A DNA stretch of 27,467 nucleotides from an uncultured Treponema sp. (GTDB lineage Bacteria; Spirochaetota; Spirochaetia; Treponematales; Treponemataceae). The stretch covers positions 1-27,467 of the forward strand of contig CALBXN010000129.1 of NCBI GenBank assembly GCA_937890485.1, written 5' to 3'. Positions within the stretch are counted from its first letter, which is position 1. Every line of letters begins with the position of its first letter. The position numbers were made by a program, and so were the translations under genes. Of the stretch, positions 9,046 through 17,234 are shown in pieces. The notes under the pieces were generated by a model. That model was not told the origin of the DNA. It made no database searches and saw only the letters and a list, made by a program, of their open reading frames with translations.

Positions 9046-11222
9046 AATGCAACTCCTAATAATTTAGTTATTTTTAATACTTCTTCACGAAGATAGTTTA
9101 ATTCTTTTATATCAATACTTAAAGCTACATTTGCTCCATGCTTACGTAGTTTTAATATTTTGTCTGTTGTCTCAACAATTTGATTTGATAAAAGTAGATT
9201 TACTTTGCTTTGATCCTTTATTTTTAGCAATAGAACTAATAATTCTGCTCCTAGTGTAGAATTTCCTTTATAAAAAGCACATTCATAATAGTAATCTGAA
9301 ACCTTAGATATAGAGTCTGGTAATCTTAAATTATATTTTAATTGTAATTCTAAAAGAGCTTTATATTTATCTACTATTTCCATATCGGGATATAGTTTTA
9401 TATATTTAGCATATTCAGCTTCTAATATCCTTGATAATCCCAATAGATAGTCAATTGTATCAGGTAGAGAACCTTCATTTTTATCTGGGGAAATTTGAAT
9501 CCACTCATTTTGAATTTCATAATCGAGTGTATTAAAATACTGGCTGCCCATCCAATGCTCTAGTGAGACTATTGCTTTTAATCTATTGTTTGCAATATTT
9601 TTTAAAATAATATTTGATGGCTTTTCTGTATCTAAACATGCGTCTGGTAAAATATATTTTATTATTTGTTTGCACTTTAAATATAGTGTTATTACTTCTT
9701 TATTTAATATTTCATTTCTAGTGTGTCGAGCTCCTCTACTGAAAAAATTAATATCTCTTATTATCGACAAATATTCAGGTATATCTTCTTGCATTGAATA
9801 AACAGGATTTTCAGAATTTTCACATGCTTCTAATAAAAATAATGGAAAGCCTGTGTATAGATTTGGTTCTTTGAATTCAAAGAATCGTTCAATATCAGAT
9901 TTATATATATGTGAAATCAAAGCTTTATATATTTCATCATATTTTTTTAAATTTGGATTATTATTTAGAAATTGATTAATTGAAAGGTCTGTATCTTTTT
10001 TTGTTGCATAGTATTGAGAAATAGTTTCTTTTCCCAGAAACAATATGTGTTTCTTTTCAGCCAAAGAAAAAATATAGTCTCCGTTCATATCAGGTGACTG
10101 ATTTTTCAATAGATTTATGGTTGCAATACTTGGGGTGTGAGTTTTGCAATAATACATAAAACCCCACTCTAAAAGTCTTTGGGATTCGATAATAATTTTT
10201 CTATAATGATTTTGAATTTCGCTAGACGTATTAGCACTATCGTTATTTTGTAAATTTTTAATTTCATTAATCTTCCGATTTATACGATTGATTGAAAAAT
10301 GAATTTGCCAATATTTTCCACTAGTTGCTATTTGAAATTCATCCCTAGATTCATCATTATATATTGTTATTGCTTTCTCTTTTATCTTTGAAAGAATTTC
10401 AGGTTTTATCTTTTTTACTTGATTATAAATATCCTGAATATTTGGAACAAATCCATCGGAGAATATAGGTTCATCAACAAAACCTTGTTGAAGAACTCCT
10501 TGCATATGAAAATAAACAATTTGGTCAAAAGAACATGCAATGGACTCGTTGTTTGCGTATGCTATTCCATTTATATTTCTTTTATTACAAATTAAATTAT
10601 ATGTCTTAATTATTCGTTCAATTTCATCTGAATTAATATTAGGATAAGGATTTTTTTCGGCTAATAAAGGATCCCTAATACAAATACCTGTTAATGGTTT
10701 GGGTTTCCCTTTAGTTCCGTAATCTACCGTTAGTTTATTAGAGTTAATTTCAGTTACTAATTCTGATTCTATTTCTCCAATTTTTATATATGGTAAAATG
10801 CGACAATTATTCATATTATCGCGAATTACAAATATTTTTCCAAGCTCATACTTCTCAACTGAGGTATCTTCTTTTCCTTTACTAATTGCAATATTTCCAT
10901 CTGATGTTAATTTGCCTGAATTCGACAAATAAGATTTTGCATTCAGTTGATTAATAATATATTCAATGAAATCTTTTTCTAAACAAAGGATCTCTGATAA
11001 CTCTATTACAGAATAATTTTTGATAGACTTCATTCTTAAAATAGTCTCTTCAAAAAGATCAATTTCTTTATTTTTAATATTTTTAGTTATTATAGGTATT
11101 TTAATATTATAGCATAATGTTTCTACAAAAACATTTAATGGAGTACCTAGTATTTCTATTTGAGGGAATAAATTCTGAAACAGTTCGTTTTTTATCTTAC
11201 TAAAAACAGTTGGATTATTCAT
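9042..11222 (-). CDS. unknown 726-residue protein with possible winged helix
   Basis: I do not recognise the family. Residues 55-115 look like a winged helix-turn-helix: the helix SVIELSEILCLEKDFIEYII is followed by a short hairpin ending KLTSDGNIAI, so nucleic-acid or partner binding is possible. The rest is mixed alpha/beta and becomes mostly helical after about residue 310. A cluster SRGARHTRNE around residues 495-504, before a long helix, loosely recalls HEPN active-site segments, but the spacing (R-x3-H) is not canonical and I do not call it one. No signal peptide or membrane segment is seen. It lies between the SF1 helicase (8-base overlap with that gene's end) and the McrB-like gene (ATGA overlap), so it is probably a subunit of the same complex, perhaps an adaptor between the two motors. 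The coding call is certain and no function is proposed. Confidence 0.8.
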   Translation of the reverse strand: MNNPTVFSKIKNELFQNLFPQIEILGTPLNVFVETLCYNIKIPIITKNIKNKEIDLFEETILRMKSIKNYSVIELSEILCLEKDFIEYIINQLNAKSYLSNSGKLTSDGNIAISKGKEDTSVEKYELGKIFVIRDNMNNCRILPYIKIGEIESELVTEINSNKLTVDYGTKGKPKPLTGICIRDPLLAEKNPYPNINSDEIERIIKTYNLICNKRNINGIAYANNESIACSFDQIVYFHMQGVLQQGFVDEPIFSDGFVPNIQDIYNQVKKIKPEILSKIKEKAITIYNDESRDEFQIATSGKYWQIHFSINRINRKINEIKNLQNNDSANTSSEIQNHYRKIIIESQRLLEWGFMYYCKTHTPSIATINLLKNQSPDMNGDYIFSLAEKKHILFLGKETISQYYATKKDTDLSINQFLNNNPNLKKYDEIYKALISHIYKSDIERFFEFKEPNLYTGFPLFLLEACENSENPVYSMQEDIPEYLSIIRDINFFSRGARHTRNEILNKEVITLYLKCKQIIKYILPDACLDTEKPSNIILKNIANNRLKAIVSLEHWMGSQYFNTLDYEIQNEWIQISPDKNEGSLPDTIDYLLGLSRILEAEYAKYIKLYPDMEIVDKYKALLELQLKYNLRLPDSISKVSDYYYECAFYKGNSTLGAELLVLLLKIKDQSKVNLLLSNQIVETTDKILKLRKHGANVALSIDIKELNYLREEVLKITKLLGVAL

Positions 11223-14200
11223 TTATTATCACTTGCTCCTTTTCACACAAGTTATATAATTCGACCATTGCAGGCACACATTTTTGAGCCAATGAAATCC
11301 ATTCCTTACCGATAAAAGGTTCTGTATCACCAACAATAATCAAGAGTTTCTTTTGTCTACTTAAGGCAACACATAATCTATTTTCTGATGTTAAAAAACC
11401 GTAATTTCTAATACCTTTTACTTTATCATCTATTTCGTCATCATATTCTAAAAATTTATGAGATCGTACAATCGATAAGAAAATCACATCAAATTCCATA
11501 CCTTGAAATTCATCAACACTTCCAATTTTGACACGTTGGAGTTTCTGATGAATTAAAGCACTTTCTTCATTATTAATCTTTGAATATTTTTTTATTAAAG
11601 TATCTAATGCTCCTTTTAATAGTTTTTTCTGTCCACTATAAAAGGTAATAATTCCATAGGTTAATCCAATATTATATTTTTCTTCATAATTACCTTTTAT
11701 AAATTGTTCGATTTGAATATTTAATTTTTCTTTATATACCTTATCTTTTTCTATTTCTTTAATTATATATTCTTCAATTTTTTTTATAATATAATTAACT
11801 TCAATTTCTCTAGTACGAGTTGTTCCATTTTTTTCTTCAGGTCCTTTAGATAATGGAATATTTGCCCAATACAAAGGCTTATTAAATAAATTTTGCGTAT
11901 AATTTTTAATCATATCCCCTGTAGGAGATTTAAAACTTTCTTCTATGTTGTGATTCTTATAAAAGTTTTCATTTACAAAATTTCCAAGCAAAGGATGCAT
12001 TCTGAATTGATAGTCCAAAGTTATTACGCGCTGAATATTATCAATGGAAGTCAATTCCTTTGCTTTTTCCATTAAATATTCAAACATACTTTTTTGTATA
12101 TTAGAATTTATATATTTTTGTTCAAAATTTGTATTTGTTTCCATAAGTTTTTCAGCAAGTTCTTCGTCATATATATGTGGTAATTGTCTGTGGTCACCTA
12201 CCAAAATTATTCTGTTCCTTGCTTTTGCCATTGGAATCATTAAGTCTCCAGGATTGACTCTAGCTGCTTCGTCAACAATAACTGTGTCATAAGACATATG
12301 GGCAGAATAATATCTTTTTGCAGCAGTAATTTCCCTTCCATCACATTGTTGACATGTAGCTGAGAATACATAATTATACTTCGAGATAACATCAAAAATC
12401 TGGTCAGAATTCGAATCAAGTTCATTTAATAATCCTGATAATATCCCTGATATCTCAGATTTAGGAGTTTTCAGTTGCTTCAGAGTTTCGAGATAAACCT
12501 TGTTAATTAATTCATTGGAACTAGTTGCTATATACTGTGGATGGGGAATGCATTTGCCCAATAAATAAAGTTTGATTTCTTTTAATTTTTCAAGCAAATC
12601 AGATGTAACAACCTCATCTTCTGTAGTTGCAGCTTCATCAAGAATCTTTAATATTTCATAATTTTTGGGATTATTTATATTTAATATTGGTTCCAAAAGA
12701 GCGTATAAAGTATCCGCATTTCTTGCTCCATCATCTGCAAAAGCCTGTTTATCTGTTCTTATACGTCTAATATAAGGAAGCAAATCTGAATTAGAATTAG
12801 CAATAGTATTCAAGTTTCTATTAGAAATCTCATCTAATGTTTCATTAATTTCTGTGAAATTGTTACATTTTCTTACAAAATCAATAAAACTATTTAGGTT
12901 TTTTGAAGATGGAGTAGCAATATAATTGGAATGTAAACGTTTCAATTCCATAATTTCATTAGTATCTTGTAACTCTGGATTTTGATCTTTTAATTTTTTT
13001 GAGTATTCAAGACACCATTTTGATACAATATATGAAAATGAATCTTCTTCATTTTCTGTATCTTTTGTTCCAAATTTTGGAGTGGGAAATGAATTTACAC
13101 TAAGTCTTTCTCTCAAATTGAGAACTGCTGCATGCTGAAAACTTGTAACTAATATTTCACCTGTATTATTCTGTGTTTTATCGGATTCTTCATTTAACCG
13201 TTCAATGATGGCTCGAATTACTGTTGTTTTCCCAGTTCCAGGAGGACCTTGAATAATTGCAAAATCAGGAGTATTTAAAGCTATATCTATGGCTTTTCTT
13301 TGAACTAATGTTGGAGAGTTTTTTGAAAATAATTTATTATTGACGAATTCAGTAATAGGTTCTAACTTTGGTAGTGAAATGCTTTTATTAAATCCATTTG
13401 GCAATTTACCTTCAATAAGTATCCCTAAAGCAGGCATTGGACAATCTGCATTGACAATTAAATCCCTAGACACTGCTCTTCTATTAATCTGAGCTTCATC
13501 TCCTTCAATTGAATACACAAACTTTCCAGAATATAATTCAGCTGTTCCGTTGTCATCAATTAAAAAATAGTCATCAATTTTTTTAATGATTTTTACAGAT
13601 TGATTTTTTATTTTTTCGTGATTTTTATCTTTTAAAGAGTCACCATTATTTTTATATAATTGGTATTCACTCCAAGATAAATTTGGATTTAATAAATATA
13701 GAGGAAGTTCCATAGTATTTATTAATACATCGCCTTCTTTTAGAACTTCAAATCCTTCTGTAGATAATCCTATAGGTTTAAGTCTTCTATATTTTGTGGA
13801 ACCACTTTTTTCTCTTGAATCATCATATTCAACAACATTTGAAACTGTAAAATTACCTATTGTTCTTGCTTTATTAAGAAGAACTTCACCTTCTAAACTC
13901 GAATATTCTTCCCACAACTGTAAATATCCAGGTTTGGAGTTTATTTCTTGTTTAATTCGTTCAGAAATATAATTTCTTTCATCTTTAAAAAATATCTCAG
14001 AGCACCATAGAGATAATGAAGGTATTTCACGATTATAATAATCTACAGCATCTGCAGAAAAATAATCTCCATTTGAATCACTTTTTATTGATATGCATAA
14101 ATTATAATCCCTACCATATATTTTTAAGCCTTTTAATTTTTTTAAATTGGATTGTAAAGTAGTCGATTCATCAAATTCATCTTCAGAGTCATTAATATTT

Positions 14201-14721
14201 CTCCCATCAGAAATTAAAGAAAGTACATCTTCAGCCACACTTTCATTTTCATAAAAACCATTTGTAAATGCAAAAACATAATTAGACTCTGTTTTAATCT
14301 GAAAGTTTGCAGCGATGAACATTTCATACCCTGGCATATCTCTAATTTTTTTCTTTTCTACAAGAGATTGTTTTACTTTTTCACTCAATACAATATTACA
14401 AATATTATCAGTTAGTACTGAATAAAAAAACGTGATATGTAGAAAGAATGTCTTATTTTCTTCTTTCCCGACGGTATCAAATGAGCAGATATTATAATGT
14501 TTTTTATAAATTCTGTTCGCTATTATTTTTGCGATATTTACATCTTTTATTGAAAAAGGAATAACTCGTAATTCATTATTTATATTACATATTAGTTTGA
14601 ACTGATTATCACTAACATATTCAACTCTCCCCGATCCTTTTATTTTTTTTGCTTCTAATAGTTCACATTCTATGCTAGAGAAAGTATCTTCTTTTTTTGT
14701 TTTTAATTCATTTATAGTCAT
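11215..14721 (-). CDS. SF1 DNA2/UPF1-like helicase with large N-terminal region
   Basis: A 1168-residue protein. The C-terminal 700 residues hold a complete UPF1/DNA2-type superfamily 1 helicase: Q-motif TLVQRKAI (471-478), Walker A GPPGTGKTT (492-500), motif II VDEAAR (816-821), motif III GDHRQLP (842-848), motif IV YQFRMHP (904-910), motif V VDEFQGMEFD (1069-1078) and motif VI VALSRQKK (1118-1125). All catalytic residues are present, so it should unwind DNA or RNA using ATP. About 300 residues between motifs Ia and II form a long helical insertion. The N-terminal 450 residues are beta-rich without a recognised domain and may hold substrate-recognition modules. Helicases of this type recur in defence loci. 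Its ATG overlaps the stop of the kinase gene as ATGA, coupling it to the signalling triad upstream. Confidence 0.93.
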   Translation of the reverse strand: MTINELKTKKEDTFSSIECELLEAKKIKGSGRVEYVSDNQFKLICNINNELRVIPFSIKDVNIAKIIANRIYKKHYNICSFDTVGKEENKTFFLHITFFYSVLTDNICNIVLSEKVKQSLVEKKKIRDMPGYEMFIAANFQIKTESNYVFAFTNGFYENESVAEDVLSLISDGRNINDSEDEFDESTTLQSNLKKLKGLKIYGRDYNLCISIKSDSNGDYFSADAVDYYNREIPSLSLWCSEIFFKDERNYISERIKQEINSKPGYLQLWEEYSSLEGEVLLNKARTIGNFTVSNVVEYDDSREKSGSTKYRRLKPIGLSTEGFEVLKEGDVLINTMELPLYLLNPNLSWSEYQLYKNNGDSLKDKNHEKIKNQSVKIIKKIDDYFLIDDNGTAELYSGKFVYSIEGDEAQINRRAVSRDLIVNADCPMPALGILIEGKLPNGFNKSISLPKLEPITEFVNNKLFSKNSPTLVQRKAIDIALNTPDFAIIQGPPGTGKTTVIRAIIERLNEESDKTQNNTGEILVTSFQHAAVLNLRERLSVNSFPTPKFGTKDTENEEDSFSYIVSKWCLEYSKKLKDQNPELQDTNEIMELKRLHSNYIATPSSKNLNSFIDFVRKCNNFTEINETLDEISNRNLNTIANSNSDLLPYIRRIRTDKQAFADDGARNADTLYALLEPILNINNPKNYEILKILDEAATTEDEVVTSDLLEKLKEIKLYLLGKCIPHPQYIATSSNELINKVYLETLKQLKTPKSEISGILSGLLNELDSNSDQIFDVISKYNYVFSATCQQCDGREITAAKRYYSAHMSYDTVIVDEAARVNPGDLMIPMAKARNRIILVGDHRQLPHIYDEELAEKLMETNTNFEQKYINSNIQKSMFEYLMEKAKELTSIDNIQRVITLDYQFRMHPLLGNFVNENFYKNHNIEESFKSPTGDMIKNYTQNLFNKPLYWANIPLSKGPEEKNGTTRTREIEVNYIIKKIEEYIIKEIEKDKVYKEKLNIQIEQFIKGNYEEKYNIGLTYGIITFYSGQKKLLKGALDTLIKKYSKINNEESALIHQKLQRVKIGSVDEFQGMEFDVIFLSIVRSHKFLEYDDEIDDKVKGIRNYGFLTSENRLCVALSRQKKLLIIVGDTEPFIGKEWISLAQKCVPAMVELYNLCEKEQVIINE

Positions 14722-16121
14722 ACTTTCTTTATCTCCAAAAGATATTCTATATTACTACTTTTATTAATGCACTTAAAATTGCAATTATTTCTGAAAGTGT
14801 ATTCATTATATATTAGTGCCTTATTCTCATGATTTACTACATAGAACTCATATTCATCATTAAAATTTGAGAAAATGAATGCATCATCTTTAAAAACAAT
14901 AGAAAAGGCATTTCGATCAACAGATTCAAGTTTTAGTCCTTCAATTCCTCTCAATGGAATATTTACCAATTTATTTTTCTGTATTGCTTTGCAATAATTC
15001 CATACTTTTTGAGATTGTATTCTTGATATTATTTCAATATAAGAAGTTTTATTGTCACATACAGGGCAATTTTTAAAATAATTTTTATTATATCCCATAT
15101 GGCAATTATAACATCTAATTGTCGAATCTGTTTCTTTCCCTAATATAAATGACCACTCCATCATAGATGGTCTTAAAATTCTATTTTTTCTACCTTTTTC
15201 AGAAAAAGTTCTTGAAAAAATTCGCATCAAACTTTTTGTTTCTGAAAAAAATAATTCCCCAGGAGAAAATTTTGTTGGAGCATTAGAATTATCTATTTCA
15301 TCAAGAATCCAAGGAAGTGTCCCCGAAAAAGCTTTATCATCAGCATCATCAGCAAATTCAAAATCCTCTTCATGCTCAATAAAATATTGCCCCTTAAATG
15401 GATAACATCCATATAACTCATTAAAACAAGCAATTGCAAAAGCATATATATCAGAATAGAAAGTATTTCCAAATCTTTTTTCAACTAATTCTGGTGCATT
15501 ATAGCCAGGAGTGCCAAAAATCTTTTTACTTGTTTTATCTTGATAATTTACATTATCTGAATCAATTAACCATACAATCAAATTCTCATCATTTTTTGCT
15601 ATGAAAACATTATTATCAGAAATATCTCCATATACAAAACCTGCAGCATGTAAACGCGCTAATAAACAAGCACATTTAAAGAAAGCTTCTAATCTTAAAC
15701 AATTTCCACCTGTGCTGATATAATGAGTTAATTCCTTCATGATTTCAGTCGCTTGTTCATTAGTATTCGATTCAAATTGTTGCAAATATAAATTATTTTT
15801 TTTCTCTGACTCTACATTACTTTTGTCCGAAAAAAATTTTGAGAATGGATACATATCATCAAGAAGATACATTGTGTATCCAGAAACATCTTTAAGAGGA
15901 GCTAATGGTAAAGTCAAATTAAGATCTCTAGGAAATGGGAGCAACCTTATTTCTTCATAAGCAGGATTTGGTGTTTGAACTACTGTTCCATCGTTATTCA
16001 ATTCAATCTTTATAACAATATTGGGATTCAATGTACGATATACAACTCCTTGCCCACCTCGTTTTATTTCATCTCCTAATATATGAATCTTTCCATACAC
16101 ATCTGTATATTGACTTTTCAT
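14718..16121 (-). CDS. Ser/Thr-type protein kinase with C-terminal zinc ribbon (TerY-P triad 2)
   Basis: A 467-residue kinase. The glycine loop is RGGQGVVY (21-28) and Lys38 (VIKIE) is the ATP lysine. The catalytic loop is VYGDISDNN with Asp166 in place of the usual HRD context. The metal-binding motif is DSDN (187-190) instead of DFG, followed by the activation segment GTPGYNAPE (203-211). After the kinase fold comes a four-cysteine zinc ribbon (Cys337, Cys340, Cys352, Cys355) and a small beta-rich tail. Altered HRD/DFG with a zinc ribbon fits kinases of TerY-phosphorylation triads. It follows the PP2C gene by one base and its stop overlaps the helicase start. The likely role is to phosphorylate proteins of this operon, opposed by the adjacent phosphatase; substrates are unknown. 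No membrane segment is seen, so it should be cytoplasmic. Confidence 0.9.
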   Translation of the reverse strand: MKSQYTDVYGKIHILGDEIKRGGQGVVYRTLNPNIVIKIELNNDGTVVQTPNPAYEEIRLLPFPRDLNLTLPLAPLKDVSGYTMYLLDDMYPFSKFFSDKSNVESEKKNNLYLQQFESNTNEQATEIMKELTHYISTGGNCLRLEAFFKCACLLARLHAAGFVYGDISDNNVFIAKNDENLIVWLIDSDNVNYQDKTSKKIFGTPGYNAPELVEKRFGNTFYSDIYAFAIACFNELYGCYPFKGQYFIEHEEDFEFADDADDKAFSGTLPWILDEIDNSNAPTKFSPGELFFSETKSLMRIFSRTFSEKGRKNRILRPSMMEWSFILGKETDSTIRCYNCHMGYNKNYFKNCPVCDNKTSYIEIISRIQSQKVWNYCKAIQKNKLVNIPLRGIEGLKLESVDRNAFSIVFKDDAFIFSNFNDEYEFYVVNHENKALIYNEYTFRNNCNFKCINKSSNIEYLLEIKKV

Positions 16122-16122
16122 A

Positions 16123-16806
16123 TCACTCTTCTCCTAAATAATAAACTAATGTTTTATCATCAGTTCCAGTCCAAGAAGAAAACCATGACACAACATCATT
16201 TCTAATAATTTCCCCTGCCAGACCTTTATTTCCTTCTGCAAATTCTTTTGTGAATTCTTTTATAATATCTTCAGACATATCACCAATTTCAAAGCCATCT
16301 GTGCTCATCAAAAAACATACTAATTCAGATTTTTTTGATTCAAAATATTCAACTTTGTCTATTGCAAGTTCCTCTGTAAAACAGTCAGTTTCATTCAATA
16401 AATATGTTTCTTTTTTGTCAAATAAAACTTTTGAACCATTTTTTAGTAATATGGAAATAAAGCCATCCCCCAATCTAATTGTTAGTATTCGATCTTTGAT
16501 ACATGCAAAAAGTAAAAAAGTTGCATAACAATTAGAAATGTCATTACCGACTTTTGAAATCCAAATATCATGAATTTTTTTAAGCCATAATTCTGCTTTC
16601 AGATTAAATAAATAATCTATATCATTTCCTAGAATAAACTCTTCTACACTGTCACAAATCGCTCTAGACCCAATTTGAGAATGACTTAAACTTCCTAATC
16701 CATCAGAAATAACTGACACAAATATATTATTCCTCTTTACGATTTTAAAAGCATCTTGATTGATGGCATGATAAGAACCTTGAAAAGACATTCCATCTAA
16801 TATCAT
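16123..16806 (-). CDS. PP2C-family protein phosphatase (TerY-P triad 2)
   Basis: A 227-residue compact PP2C (PPM) phosphatase. The metal ligands appear in the usual order: Asp18 in NQDAF, Asp35-Gly36 in ISDGLGS, Asp114 in RLGDGF, Asp170-Gly171 in STDGFE and Asp216-Asp217 in GTDDKT. The active site therefore looks intact although the domain is near the short end for the family. The expected reaction is Mn/Mg-dependent removal of phosphate from Ser or Thr, reversing the kinase encoded one base downstream. It overlaps the short vWA gene by four bases (ATGA). The two phosphatases in this window differ strongly in sequence and in inserted loops, so they are not recent duplicates. The cytoplasmic location is inferred from the absence of signal or membrane segments. 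Confidence 0.92.
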   Translation of the reverse strand: MILDGMSFQGSYHAINQDAFKIVKRNNIFVSVISDGLGSLSHSQIGSRAICDSVEEFILGNDIDYLFNLKAELWLKKIHDIWISKVGNDISNCYATFLLFACIKDRILTIRLGDGFISILLKNGSKVLFDKKETYLLNETDCFTEELAIDKVEYFESKKSELVCFLMSTDGFEIGDMSEDIIKEFTKEFAEGNKGLAGEIIRNDVVSWFSSWTGTDDKTLVYYLGEE

Positions 16807-17234
16807 ATTAGGGCTCCTGAAAATAAATTATTTAGACATAAAAATAAATCTTCCGCTTTATAAATTATATTTTTTGATATTTTTCTTACTAATTGATAAT
16901 TAGCACTTTCTCCAATTAATAAGAAAAATATAGTTCGCTTTTCAGATTCTTTTTTAAGTATTTCTTTTTCATCACTAGAAAAACATCCATCTGTAACTAG
17001 AACGCATATTTCATCATCTGGAATCATTTCAGAAATTTTTGTTCCGTCAATAGTTTTCCCAAAACTAAGATTTTGTGGTTCTTCAAATTTAGAAAGAGTT
17101 TCAGATAATAGCATCTGTTTCAATTGCAAACCATAAGACTCTTTAATGTTCATTAATGTATAAAAGAAATATAAAACTAATGATTTATTTTCTACCATGC
17201 TGCCAGAAACATCATATACAAAATTTATACTCAT
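16803..17234 (-). CDS. short vWA-domain protein, TerY-like (TerY-P triad 2)
   Basis: A 143-residue protein consisting of little more than a von Willebrand A domain. The MIDAS metal site is DVSGS (Asp8, Ser10, Ser12), within the first 12 residues, and a later LVTDGCF supplies the second MIDAS aspartate. It is much shorter than the usual TerY (about 200 residues or more) and appears to lack some helices of the fold, so it may need a partner to be stable. Overlaps of four bases on both sides, with the FtsK-like gene upstream and the PP2C gene downstream, show tight translational coupling. vWA proteins in these triads are thought to act as metal-dependent binding or scaffold modules for the kinase and phosphatase. 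The domain call is strong and the precise role is inferred. Confidence 0.88.
   Translation of the reverse strand: MSINFVYDVSGSMVENKSLVLYFFYTLMNIKESYGLQLKQMLLSETLSKFEEPQNLSFGKTIDGTKISEMIPDDEICVLVTDGCFSSDEKEILKKESEKRTIFFLLIGESANYQLVRKISKNIIYKAEDLFLCLNNLFSGALI

Noticed and set aside
9733..9738. HEPN active site in the 726-residue protein (SRGARH)
   Set aside because: The spacing is R-x3-H rather than the usual R-x4-6-H and the helical context is uncertain.
2771..11222. McrC-type nuclease to match the McrB-like gene
   Set aside because: Neither neighbour shows a convincing PD-(D/E)XK motif set, so McrBC restriction was not called.
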